A stretch of DNA of 55,076 nt from DUPH01 sp035449085 (GCA_035449085.1 DAOTKE010000003.1:1-55076); one strand, 5' to 3'; counted from the stretch's first letter, positions 26,452 to 34,833 are shown. Made by a program: numbers and translations. The notes: generated by a model from the sequence alone, not told the origin.

Positions 26452-27806
26452 ATCGGCGTTCGTTTATCAGAGCTGCGGCGGGTGTTCTCGGCTGCCCCGC
26501 GCTGATCCCGGCCTCGGCACTTGGCCGTGCAGGCCGCCCTGCACCGTCCGAGCGCGTCACGATCGGTTTCATCGGTTACGGCACGCAGGGACGTTACAAC
26601 GCAAGCAACTTTCTGCAGGACGACCGTATTCAGGCGATCGCGGTTTGTGACTGCAACCGTGAATCCAATCTGTACGGATACAACTCGGGCCTGCCTGGCG
26701 GACGTGATTACGGCACCCGTACGGTCAATGCGCATTACGCGAATAAGACCGGAAGTCCCGCCTATCATGGCTGCGCTTCCTTTGTCGATTACCGTGAGTT
26801 GCTGGACATGCCAGGGCTCGACGCCGTCATGATCTGCACCCCCGATCACTGGCATGCGGTCATGGCCATTGCCGCCATGCGCAAAGGCAAGCATGTGTAC
26901 TGCCAAAAGCCGCTCTCGCTCTCGATCGCCGAGGGTCGTGCCATGGCCAACGTCGCCAAAGCGACCGGCGTGGTTTTCCAGACCGGCTCACAGCAACGTT
27001 CGGACACTTACTTCAAGATGGCGGTCGAATTCGTGCGCAACAACCGGCTGGGCAGAATCCACAAGGTCGAGATCGGCCTGCCCAAGGCCTGGCACAAGTT
27101 CTACGGACGCACCGGCGCACTGGCCAGCTTTGAGCCGTGCGCGGTTCCGGACGGACTGGACTACGAGCTTTGGACAGGCCCCTCTCCGATGCGTCCCTAC
27201 TGTTCTGCCCTGCAGCCGCTCTCGTGGCGCAGCAATTACGACTTCGCGGGCGGCGTGCTGACCGATTGGGGCGCGCATCACTCCGACATCGTGCAGTGGG
27301 CTTTTGACAAAGATCATACCGGCCCGACGTCAATCGAAAACATCAAAGCCGTGGAGATGCCGCCCGCCGACGCCGTATTCAACGTGGCCAAGGGCTTCTC
27401 TTATGACTTTGTCTACGCCGACGGGCCGCGTGTCACAGTCAGCACCGATTTGGAGATCGGCATTCGCTTCTATGGCGAAAACAACAAATCGCTTTTCGTG
27501 ACCCGCGGCAGCATTAAGACGGATCCCGCTGAATTGATCCGCGAAAAGATCAAGGATCACGAGATCCGCGTCTACACCAGCCGTGCGCACGAGCGGAACT
27601 TCACCGATTGCATCTACAGCGGACAGCCCGCCATCGCGCCCTGCGAGGTCGGACACCGCTCCAACACCATCGGCGCACTGGCGGTCATCGGCCTCCGTCT
27701 GGGCTGCTCCACCATCAAGTGGGATCCCGCCACCGAAAAGGTCATTGGCAACGATGCGGCAAGCGCCATGTTAAGTCGCCCCATGCGGGCCCCTTGGAAA
27801 GTATAA
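26448..27806 (+). CDS. Tat-exported Gfo/Idh/MocA oxidoreductase
   Basis: 452 residues with Tat signal MNRRSFIRAAAGVLG. Rossmann motif TIGFIGYGTQGRYN, AVCDCNRES, and YCQKPLSLSIAEG with the conserved Lys. The Asp-His pair lies in LTDWGAHHSDIVQWAF. DAVMICTPDHWHAVMA is the typical loop of the large 'Gfo/Idh with Tat signal' class found in Planctomycetes and Bacteroidota. Start overlaps the previous gene's stop by ATGA. The two coupled paralogues are only distantly related to each other, suggesting different substrates or an oxidise/reduce pair. 29 bp separate it from the next gene. Confidence 0.9.
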   Translation: MNRRSFIRAAAGVLGCPALIPASALGRAGRPAPSERVTIGFIGYGTQGRYNASNFLQDDRIQAIAVCDCNRESNLYGYNSGLPGGRDYGTRTVNAHYANKTGSPAYHGCASFVDYRELLDMPGLDAVMICTPDHWHAVMAIAAMRKGKHVYCQKPLSLSIAEGRAMANVAKATGVVFQTGSQQRSDTYFKMAVEFVRNNRLGRIHKVEIGLPKAWHKFYGRTGALASFEPCAVPDGLDYELWTGPSPMRPYCSALQPLSWRSNYDFAGGVLTDWGAHHSDIVQWAFDKDHTGPTSIENIKAVEMPPADAVFNVAKGFSYDFVYADGPRVTVSTDLEIGIRFYGENNKSLFVTRGSIKTDPAELIREKIKDHEIRVYTSRAHERNFTDCIYSGQPAIAPCEVGHRSNTIGALAVIGLRLGCSTIKWDPATEKVIGNDAASAMLSRPMRAPWKV

Positions 27807-27835
27807 TCCACGAACAACGCCACTCACGAGAACGC

Positions 27836-28777
27836 ATGAACTTCAGCAGACGAAACTTCTTCAAATGTAGTGCGGCAGGTCTTAGCGGTGCGATGCTTTT
27901 GAATGCCCAGCACGCTCGCGCAGCGACCGGCAGCATGCCGCGCCTCAAGGCCCCCGAACCGCCCGCAGAGCTGCACATCGGTTGTCAGCAGATGCTGGTT
28001 CCGGGCTCCAGCTTTGAAGAGCGCTATGACTTCCTCGAAGCCAACGGCTATGACCGCGTCGAGATCAACGGCGGCAACTGGGAGTGGCTGGCAAAAAACG
28101 CGGACGCCATGGCTGCCGCCATCAAAAAACGCAACCTCAAATTCTGCGTGACCTGCATCGGCGCGCGAGGCAACGCCGGCATGGCCGATCCCGTGGAACG
28201 CCGTGCGGTCATTGACACGACCCAAAGCATCGTCGAAAGCGCGGGAAAACTGGGTGCCGTCGGCGTCATCATGTGTCCCGCGCGCAAGCAGATCGACCTG
28301 CCCTTCCCGGAGTTGCGCGAACGTTTTCTCAACGAGATTTTGCCCGAGATCCTCGCGCATGCGGAAAAGTGCGGCACCAGCATCGTTCTGGAACCGCTCA
28401 ACCGTGGGGAGACGATGTTTCTGCGCCAGGTGGCGGACGGCGCGGCTATCGTACGCGACACGAAGAGCCCGGCCATCGGCGTGATGGGCGATTTCTGGCA
28501 TATGACTTTCGAAGAGACCCGTGATATGGGAGCATTCATCTCTGCCGGCACGTATTTAAAGCATGTCCACATCGCCTCGCGCAAGACCCGCAAGATCCCG
28601 GGCATGGACGGCGAGGCAGACAACTACGTGGACGGTTTCAAAGGCTTGAAATTGATCGGATACCGCGGCGCGATCAGTATCGAGGCCGGTTATCTGAAAG
28701 GCACACCCGACGATCAGAAAAAACGTCTGTTGGCGCAAGCCGCGACGCTCATTCGCAACCAATGGGACGAGGCCTGA
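27836..28777 (+). CDS. Tat-exported hydroxypyruvate-isomerase-like TIM barrel
   Basis: 313 residues from ATG 27836. MNFSRRNFFKCSAAGLSGAM contains an ideal S-R-R-x-F-x-K twin-arginine motif. The barrel (PF01261) shows YDRVEINGGNWEW, SIVLEPLNRGETMFL (metal Glu), GVMGDFWHMTFEE (Asp/His ligands) and ISIEAGYLKG. It is nearer to the hydroxypyruvate isomerase/IolI/IolE side of the fold than the barrel at 24234. Exported, so a role on a periplasmic keto-sugar is likelier than central metabolism. In-frame starts upstream lie inside the previous gene and lack the Tat signal position. Confidence 0.87.
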   Translation: MNFSRRNFFKCSAAGLSGAMLLNAQHARAATGSMPRLKAPEPPAELHIGCQQMLVPGSSFEERYDFLEANGYDRVEINGGNWEWLAKNADAMAAAIKKRNLKFCVTCIGARGNAGMADPVERRAVIDTTQSIVESAGKLGAVGVIMCPARKQIDLPFPELRERFLNEILPEILAHAEKCGTSIVLEPLNRGETMFLRQVADGAAIVRDTKSPAIGVMGDFWHMTFEETRDMGAFISAGTYLKHVHIASRKTRKIPGMDGEADNYVDGFKGLKLIGYRGAISIEAGYLKGTPDDQKKRLLAQAATLIRNQWDEA

Positions 28778-28790
28778 TTTTCATTATCCC

Positions 28791-28826
28791 GTCTGACTCG
28801 TCCGACGCGTCAGACCTGTCCGACCC
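28791..28826. repeat. four 9-bp tandem units
   Basis: Four consecutive 9-bp units, GTCTGACTC, GTCCGACGC, GTCAGACCT and GTCCGACCC, fill the gap between the isomerase and the next oxidoreductase gene, ending just before its ribosome site (AAAGGAG). It is a degenerate tandem repeat. Confidence 0.75.
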
Positions 28827-28844
28827 AACCAAAGGAGACCCACC

Positions 28845-30116
28845 ATGCAGAACCGCAGAGACTTCATCAAGAACGCGTCCGTGTTCTCGGCCATGATGGC
28901 CGCCGCCCCTACGATCGTGTCCGCGCAGGGCATCGCGCGCACCTTCAGAGTCGCCATGATCGGCTCCGGCCGGCGTGCGTCCGATGCCTTCAACAACATG
29001 GCGGAGGCCGCCAAAAAAATGGGCCACACTATTCAACTGGTGGCGGCCCATGACTTTTTCCTCGAAGAGGCACAACGCCGCTGCAAGCAGTTCGGCTGCG
29101 ATGAAAAATTCGCCTTCGGCGGCGGCGACGGTTATTTCAAGATGCTCGACGTGCCCGGCATTGAGATCGTGATTCTGGGTGCGCCGCCCGCTTTCCGCCC
29201 GCGCCACCTTGACGCCTGCATCAAGGCCGGCAAGCACGTGTTCGCCGAAAAGCCGATCGCGGTCGATCCGCAGGGTGTGCGCCATGTGCTGGAGTGCACG
29301 GCAGCCGCCAAAGCCAAGCAGTTGACGCTGGTGACCGGCACGCAGCGCCGTCATCAGGGCGCCTACATGCGCCAGGCACTGGCCTTCCAGAAGGGACAAC
29401 TCGGCACCATCCGCGGCGGCAACATCTACTGGTGTCAGGCGCGCGGCAGCATCCGTCCGCGCAAGGAGGGCGCCACCAACGCGCAGTACATGTGCAACAA
29501 CTGGATGAACTGGGCCGAGATGTCGGGCGACCACATCGTCGAGCAGCACGTCCATAACATCGACGTCGCCAACTGGTTCATCGGGCGCTATCCGCGCACG
29601 GCGATGGGCGTGGGCGCCCGCGTGCGTCGCCCCACCGGCAACCAGTATGACTTTTTCAGTGTGGATTTCGATTACGGTGACGGCCTGCATATCCACAGCC
29701 TCGCACGCCAGATCCCGGGCTGCGCCGACCGCGTGGGTGAAATCTTCTCGACCGAGCTGGCCGAGATCTCCGGTGGCGGCAAGATCCGCCGCTATGATGG
29801 CAAGGAAGTGGAACTGGAGGATGTCGGAAACGAGGGCAACCCCTACGTCAACGAACATTCGGCCCTGTTGGACAGCGTGATCAACGGCAAGCAGCTCAAC
29901 GAGGGTGAAACCATCGCCTACGCCACGGCGGCTGCGATCATGGGCCGGCTCTCGGCCTACACCGGGCAGGTCGTGCGCATGTCCGACATTCTGACCAACC
30001 AAGATTCGCCGTTTTACAACATGAACTTCAAGCCCGCGGCCATCGACTTTGAAGGTTCTGCGGATGTCGTTCTGCCGGAGGAAGGCGTGGCGCCACGGCC
30101 CGGGAAAGACAAGTAG
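28845..30116 (+). CDS. Tat-exported Gfo/Idh/MocA oxidoreductase
   Basis: 423 residues, ATG 28845 preceded by AAAGGAG. Signal MQNRRDFIKNASVFSAMMAA carries the Tat motif. The nucleotide-binding fold shows FRVAMIGSGRRASDA, IVILGAPPAFRPRHLDACI and the canonical FAEKPIAVDP (intact EKP). The C-terminal domain includes SGDHIVEQHVHNIDVANWFI with the family His residues. It is the third oxidoreductase of the cluster and is closest to the subfamily with the EQHVHN motif seen throughout PVC genomes. A repeat-bearing gap of 111 bp follows before the MFS gene. Confidence 0.9.
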   Translation: MQNRRDFIKNASVFSAMMAAAPTIVSAQGIARTFRVAMIGSGRRASDAFNNMAEAAKKMGHTIQLVAAHDFFLEEAQRRCKQFGCDEKFAFGGGDGYFKMLDVPGIEIVILGAPPAFRPRHLDACIKAGKHVFAEKPIAVDPQGVRHVLECTAAAKAKQLTLVTGTQRRHQGAYMRQALAFQKGQLGTIRGGNIYWCQARGSIRPRKEGATNAQYMCNNWMNWAEMSGDHIVEQHVHNIDVANWFIGRYPRTAMGVGARVRRPTGNQYDFFSVDFDYGDGLHIHSLARQIPGCADRVGEIFSTELAEISGGGKIRRYDGKEVELEDVGNEGNPYVNEHSALLDSVINGKQLNEGETIAYATAAAIMGRLSAYTGQVVRMSDILTNQDSPFYNMNFKPAAIDFEGSADVVLPEEGVAPRPGKDK

Positions 30117-30191
30117 AACGCTCAACGTTCAACGCTAAATGCTGAAGGAGAGAGTTGAGAATTGAGAGTTGAGAGTTGAACGTTGAGCGTT
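30117..30191. repeat. inverted repeat, TTGAACGTTGAGCG type
   Basis: Arms AACGCTCAACGTTCAACGCT (30117-30136) and AGAGTTGAACGTTGAGCGTT (30172-30191) pair at 18 of 20 positions around a core of GAGTTGAGA-like tandem units. It directly follows the oxidoreductase stop. It is the most complete copy of the family also seen at 7949 and 16263. It could act as an RNA hairpin but lacks a T-run. Confidence 0.75.
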
Positions 30192-30227
30192 ATAAATTCT
30201 GCGCTGCAACAAAGAAAGAAGTTTCCG

Positions 30228-31490
30228 ATGACCGACACGAAAAAGACCTGGCTGCCTTACAAGTGGGAACTGATTGCGTTGCTCTGGTTCGCGTTTTTCT
30301 TTAATCAGGCCGACCGTCAGTCCTACAACGTGGTCCTTCCGCTACTGACCAAAGATCTGGGACTGACCTCGGTACAGACCGGACTCATCGGTTCCATCTT
30401 TCTCTGGTGCTATGCGTTACTGGTTCCGTTGGGCGGCTATCTGGGCGACATCTCGCGACGCAAGTGGGTGCTTTTCTACAGCCTCTTGCTGGCGAGCGGC
30501 TGCACCTTCCTCTCCGGTATTGCAGGGGGCATGGCCAGTCTCATCCTGATCCGCGGCTTCGGCAATGGCGGCGGAGAGGCGTGCTATTTCCCCTCCGCGA
30601 ATTCGTTGATCGGCCAATACCATCACAAAACCCGTGCGCTGGCGATGGGCATCCATCAGACGGCGCTCTATTTCGGCCTGATCTTCAGCGGCCTGATTGC
30701 CGGATGGATGGGCGAGCGCTACGGATGGCGTACCCCCTTCTTTTTCTTCGGAACGATGGCGTTAATCCTCTGCTTCGTCATCCTTTGGCGCGTCAAGGAT
30801 GTCGGCCAACCTGCACAGGACGATGACAGCAAGAAGGTGCACAAGATCCCGCTCAAAGAGCTGTTCCACGGTGTCCTGTGTAAACCGACATTTTGGGCGC
30901 TCTGCCTTTCGTTCAGCGCATTTTTCTTTGTGATCTGCGGATTCAACACCTGGATATCCACGTTCCTCTATGAGAAGTATGAACTCAAGCTGGCCAAAGT
31001 CGGGTTCTCCTCGATGTTTTATCACCAGGTTGCGGCCGCCACTGGCGTGTTGCTGGGCGGACGCATCTCAGACCTGTTGGCGGTGCGTTTCCCGCGTATC
31101 CGGATCAAGGTCGTGATCTTCGGCCTGTTCATGGGCGCCCCCTTCGTGTATCTGATGGGCGCGACCCACACGCTGTGGGTCTGTTACGCCGCGCTGGCGG
31201 GCTTCGGCATCTTCCGTGGCATTTTTGACTCCAACATCTACGCCACCCTTTTTGATGTGATCGAACCTAAATACCGCGGTTCCGCGACTGGCCTGATGTT
31301 GACCAGTATCTTTTTCGTCGGTGCCTTTGCCCCGGTCATCCTCGGTTGGGCCAAACAGACGATCGGCCTGACCACCGCAATGTCCTACCTCTCCATCGGG
31401 TTCGTGATCGGCGGCGTCGTTCTGTTGGTCGCCGCGCTCACCAGTTTTAAGAACGATTTCATCAACGAGGCCAGCGTCGCGCGCGAATGA
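30228..31490 (+). CDS. MFS transporter, anion:cation symporter-like
   Basis: 420-residue integral membrane protein with about twelve hydrophobic segments, starting MTDTKKTWLPYKWELIALLW at ATG 30228 (AGAAG upstream; a TTG at 30183 lies in the repeat). The A-motif is GGYLGDISRRKW, and FFNQADRQSYNVVLPLLTKD resembles the first helix of ACS-family hexuronate/sugar-acid/phosphate symporters. It probably imports the product of the exported enzymes encoded upstream. Its stop overlaps the PfkB start as ATGA, tying uptake to the first kinase. Confidence 0.88.
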   Translation: MTDTKKTWLPYKWELIALLWFAFFFNQADRQSYNVVLPLLTKDLGLTSVQTGLIGSIFLWCYALLVPLGGYLGDISRRKWVLFYSLLLASGCTFLSGIAGGMASLILIRGFGNGGGEACYFPSANSLIGQYHHKTRALAMGIHQTALYFGLIFSGLIAGWMGERYGWRTPFFFFGTMALILCFVILWRVKDVGQPAQDDDSKKVHKIPLKELFHGVLCKPTFWALCLSFSAFFFVICGFNTWISTFLYEKYELKLAKVGFSSMFYHQVAAATGVLLGGRISDLLAVRFPRIRIKVVIFGLFMGAPFVYLMGATHTLWVCYAALAGFGIFRGIFDSNIYATLFDVIEPKYRGSATGLMLTSIFFVGAFAPVILGWAKQTIGLTTAMSYLSIGFVIGGVVLLVAALTSFKNDFINEASVARE

Positions 31491-32452
31491 AGCGAACCCC
31501 CACCATCATCGGTATCGGCTATTGCGGGATGGATTACCTCTGCATCCTGCCGCGCATCCCGCTGGACGACAAGGTTGAGATCGTCGAAAGCCTCATCCAG
31601 GGCGGCGGTCCGGCGGTCACCGCCATCGTCGCCGCAGCACGTCTTGGCGCAAAGACCGCTTTCTTCAGCGCTGTCGGCGATGACGAGCGTGGCGCGCAGA
31701 TCGTGCGCGGCATTGCCGCCGAGGGCATCTGCACCGCAGGCGTCAAGGTCCGCAAAAACGCTGAATCTCCGGCCGCCTTCTGCTGGATCGAACAGCAAAC
31801 GGGCAAACGCAGCATCGCCTGGACGCGCGGCACGGCGCGTCCGCTCACGCCTCGCGAACTGAGCCGCGAGCAGATCCGAGCCTGTGACCTGTTGCATCTC
31901 GACGGCCACCAGACTCAAGCCGCGCTCGCCGCGGCCGCCTTCGCGCACAAACACGGCGTGTGCGTCTCGATCGATGCCGGCACACTCTTGCCGGGCATCG
32001 ACGACCTGCTGGCGCTGAGCGATGTCGTGATCGCCTCTGAACGGTTCGCAGCCCGTTACACCGGTTCGCGTTCGCCCGAGACCGCGGTCCGCAAACTCTT
32101 TGCCGCAGGACGCCGTTTCGCCGGCATCACACTTGGCAAACGCGGATCCATCGGTTTTGATGGCTCGCGCATTTTGTTCTGCCCGCCCTTTGAGGTTCCC
32201 CGTGTGGTCGACACCACCGGCGCGGGCGACACCTATCACGGTGCTTTCGCGTTTGCCGCCGCACAAGGCCGCCCCTGGGAAGCCTGCATGCGCTTCGCCA
32301 CCGTGGTCGCCGCTCTCAAATGCGCCCGGCTCGGCGGCAGGACCGGCATCCCTGACCTGCGAACGACCGAACGTCATCTGAAGGATTTCACCAACACACG
32401 ATGTGACGCCCCCCGCACGCGGAGCGTCCGTCAAAGGAAAGCAAGATCATGA
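31487..32452 (+). CDS. PfkB-family carbohydrate kinase
   Basis: Cytoplasmic ribokinase-fold kinase, 321 residues. N-terminal GIGYCGMDYLCILPRIPLDD and the GG region IQGGGPAVTAIVAAARLG match PfkB signature 1. The C-terminal VVDTTGAGDTYHGAFAFA carries the catalytic Asp and anion-hole GAGD. It is coupled by ATGA overlaps both to the MFS gene before it and to iolB after it. In that setting a 5-dehydro-2-deoxygluconokinase (IolC) or 2-keto-3-deoxy-acid kinase role is attractive, but the substrate cannot be read from sequence. The last ~15 residues are low-complexity and Arg-rich. Confidence 0.88.
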   Translation: MKRTPTIIGIGYCGMDYLCILPRIPLDDKVEIVESLIQGGGPAVTAIVAAARLGAKTAFFSAVGDDERGAQIVRGIAAEGICTAGVKVRKNAESPAAFCWIEQQTGKRSIAWTRGTARPLTPRELSREQIRACDLLHLDGHQTQAALAAAAFAHKHGVCVSIDAGTLLPGIDDLLALSDVVIASERFAARYTGSRSPETAVRKLFAAGRRFAGITLGKRGSIGFDGSRILFCPPFEVPRVVDTTGAGDTYHGAFAFAAAQGRPWEACMRFATVVAALKCARLGGRTGIPDLRTTERHLKDFTNTRCDAPRTRSVRQRKARS

Positions 32453-33246
32453 GCACCTACCTGAAACATTACACGAATCAAGGGACGTTCACCAAAATCG
32501 CCTCGATCGGCGACGGCGATCTGAAACTGACCGAGTTCGGCATCATCACACTCAAGGCGGGCGAATCCTACACCGCCGAGTCCGGCACGTTTGAAACCGC
32601 CCTGATCGTCTTGGGCGGCACCTGTTCCGTCTCTGGCACGGGCTTCAACTTCCCTAAGGTCGGCACCCGCAAGGATGTTTTCTCCGGCAAGCCGCACACC
32701 GTCTACATCCCTTACGGCACCGCCTACACCATCACCGGCACCACGGATGTCGAGATCGCCTGGGCCGCCTCGCCCTCCGACCTGAAGACGGAAGCGTACG
32801 AGATCACGCCCGAGCAGGTGAAGGAAGCCCACATCGGCAAGGAGAACTATCAGCGTGATGCGCTACTCATGCTGACCGACGCCTTCCCTTCGCGCCATTT
32901 CTTTATTGGCGAAGCCTACGTTCCTTCCGGGAATCATGCCAGCTATCCCCCCCACCGTCACGATTATGACAACTTGCCGGTTGAGGTGGACATGGAGGAG
33001 GTCTACTTCTTCCGCTTCAATCCGCGGCAGGGTTACGGCATCCAGAAGATCTACACCGATGACCGCTCGATCGACTTCACCTGCACGGTGCAGCAGGACG
33101 ATACAACCCTCATTCCGCGCGGCTATCACCCGGTGATCAACGCGCCGGGCTACACCATGTACTATCTCTGGATCATGGCCGGCCCCAACCACCGCAAGTT
33201 CCTCTCAGTGCCTGATCCGGACCACAAATGGATAACAGGACAATGA
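32449..33246 (+). CDS. iolB: 5-deoxy-glucuronate isomerase
   Basis: IolB converts 5-deoxy-D-glucuronate to 5-dehydro-2-deoxy-D-gluconate in inositol catabolism (PF04962, bicupin). The 265-residue length matches the family. The highly conserved block is present: NHASYPPHRHDYDNLPVE (metal His residues), EEVYFFRFNPRQGYGIQKIY, then LIPRGYHPVINAPGYTMYYL and AGPNHRKF. Start overlaps the kinase stop by ATGA, and its own stop overlaps the FGGY start by ATGA. iolD, the enzyme that makes its usual precursor, is not in this window, so it may work on another deoxy-uronate. Confidence 0.93.
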   Translation: MSTYLKHYTNQGTFTKIASIGDGDLKLTEFGIITLKAGESYTAESGTFETALIVLGGTCSVSGTGFNFPKVGTRKDVFSGKPHTVYIPYGTAYTITGTTDVEIAWAASPSDLKTEAYEITPEQVKEAHIGKENYQRDALLMLTDAFPSRHFFIGEAYVPSGNHASYPPHRHDYDNLPVEVDMEEVYFFRFNPRQGYGIQKIYTDDRSIDFTCTVQQDDTTLIPRGYHPVINAPGYTMYYLWIMAGPNHRKFLSVPDPDHKWITGQ

Positions 33247-34808
33247 AACGCGACGCGATCCAGCATATCACGCGGAGACGCAGAGAACACGGAGGAATGA
33301 AAGACTCAGCGTCTCCGCGCCTCCGCGTGAAACAACCGGGAGACCTCCTTCTCGGCATCGACTTCGGCACCGGCGGCTGCAAGGTGACGGTCATCGATCC
33401 GTCCGGCACCGTGGTCGAAAGCGTGTCTGGCGAATACCCCACGATTCATCCGCGGCCGGCCTGGGCAGAACAGGATCCCGCCGACTGGTACCGCGTCATG
33501 TGCGGCGTGCTCAAACGCCTCAAACAGCGGCGCCGTATCGCGGCTGTGGCACTCGACAGCTACACCCACGGCGCGGTGCTGCTCGACCGTAACCTGAAGG
33601 TGATACGCCCCACGATCATCTGGACCGACCAGCGCAGCGTCAAAGAGTGCGCGGCCCTCAAGCGCGATCACTTCGACCTCATCTTCAAGACCGCTTACCA
33701 GGCCCCAACTCCAACGTGGACCCTCCCGCAAATGCTGTGGTTGCGCAACAACGAGCCACAGACGCTGAAACGCACACGCCACATCCTGTTCGTCAAGGAC
33801 TACGTGCGCTACCTGCTGACCGGCGAAATGGCCTGCGACAGCGTGGAAGCGCAAGGCACGCTCTTCTGGGACATGCGCGGGGGACGTTGGTCGGAGGCGC
33901 TGTGCGACCTCGCAGGCATCCCGCTCGCTGCTCTGCCCCGCATCGGACGCCCAACCGATCTGGCCGGTTCGATCACCGAATGCGCGGCTGCCGACACCGG
34001 CTTGCCGGTAGGCACGCCCGTGATCATGGGGGCCAGCGATTCGGCGGTTGAGGACTATGCCGCAGGTGCCGTTGCCCCCGGACAGTGCGTGCTCAAGCTC
34101 GCCACCGCCGGCAACGTCAATGTGATGACCGCCAAGGCCCGTCCGCATCGTGAGACACTGACCTACTCGCACGTCGTGCCCGGCCTGTGGTACACCGTCA
34201 CCGCGACCAACGCGGCCGCCGTCTGTCAACGTTGGTACCGCGACACCTTCTGCCACCCCGGCACCTCGTACGATGCCATCGACCGTGAGGCCGACAAGGC
34301 GCCGCCCGGCAGCAACGGCGTCTTCTTCCACCCGTATCTGCAAGGCGAGCGATCGCCCTACTGGGACGCGAATCTGCGCGGCAGCTTCACGGGAATGAGC
34401 ATGGCCAACACACGTGGCGACATCGCGCGCGCACTGCTGGAAGGCGTCGCCTTCTCGCTGCGCGACTGCTATCGGACAATCGAGAAGATGAAGTTACCCG
34501 TTCACGAGTTTCTGTTGATCGGCGGCGGCGCCAAGAGCGCGCTCTGGAGCGGCATCGTGTGCGATCTCTTTAACGCGCCGGTCAAGTGCCCCGCCTGTTG
34601 CGACGCCTCATTCGGCAGCGCCCTGCTGGCCGGTGTCGGCACGGGGGTCTTCGCGGACGAGGTGTCTGCCGTCAAGCAGTGCCTCCGTTTTGACCGCGAA
34701 CTCCTCCCGAATGCAGACCGATCAGCCTTCTACAATGAGCATTTCACGCACTATCGCGCCATCCATGACGCATTGGCGGAGTGCTATCGTCATCTCGCCC
34801 CCTCATGA
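33243..34808 (+). CDS. FGGY-family carbohydrate kinase (xylulokinase-like)
   Basis: Sugar kinase with the two actin-like FGGY domains. The ATP-site motif LLLGIDFGTGGCKVTVID begins at about residue 36; AVALDSYTHGAVLLD, WTDQRSV, GASDSAVEDYAAGAVAPG and the C-terminal FLLIGGGAKSALWSGIVCDL follow. ATG 33243 overlaps iolB (ATGA). Its first ~29 codons cross an inverted repeat (33268-33330), so this N-terminal extension is repeat-derived; most FGGY kinases start near the DFGT motif. A second ATG at 33297 has GGAGG only one base away, too close to work well. 521 residues. Sugar unknown. Confidence 0.88.
   Translation: MKRDAIQHITRRRREHGGMKDSASPRLRVKQPGDLLLGIDFGTGGCKVTVIDPSGTVVESVSGEYPTIHPRPAWAEQDPADWYRVMCGVLKRLKQRRRIAAVALDSYTHGAVLLDRNLKVIRPTIIWTDQRSVKECAALKRDHFDLIFKTAYQAPTPTWTLPQMLWLRNNEPQTLKRTRHILFVKDYVRYLLTGEMACDSVEAQGTLFWDMRGGRWSEALCDLAGIPLAALPRIGRPTDLAGSITECAAADTGLPVGTPVIMGASDSAVEDYAAGAVAPGQCVLKLATAGNVNVMTAKARPHRETLTYSHVVPGLWYTVTATNAAAVCQRWYRDTFCHPGTSYDAIDREADKAPPGSNGVFFHPYLQGERSPYWDANLRGSFTGMSMANTRGDIARALLEGVAFSLRDCYRTIEKMKLPVHEFLLIGGGAKSALWSGIVCDLFNAPVKCPACCDASFGSALLAGVGTGVFADEVSAVKQCLRFDRELLPNADRSAFYNEHFTHYRAIHDALAECYRHLAPS
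33268..33330. repeat. GC-rich inverted repeat inside the FGGY kinase start
   Basis: Outer arms TCACGCGGAG (33268-33277) and CTCCGCGTGA (33321-33330) pair perfectly, and the overlapping inner arms GGAGACGC (33274-33281) and GCGTCTCC (33309-33316) also pair. It looks like the scattered intergenic palindromes of many environmental bacteria, but here it is translated in frame as the kinase N-terminus. Confidence 0.8.
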
Positions 34809-34833
34809 TGCTTGAGAGTCGAAAATCCCCCCC

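Noticed and set aside
28749..30125. 458-codon open frame on the minus strand opposite the Gfo/Idh gene
   Set aside because: Antisense shadow of a high-GC gene; His/Arg/Val-rich translation with no domain, while the plus strand has clear Gfo/Idh motifs and a Tat signal.
24234..33246. Ordinary myo-inositol (iol) operon
   Set aside because: iolD, iolJ and iolA are absent here and the dehydrogenase and barrel genes encode exported proteins; only IolB is a firm match.
33306..34343. 345-codon antisense frame in the FGGY kinase
   Set aside because: Shadow frame created by codon bias; no ribosome site and no recognisable domain.
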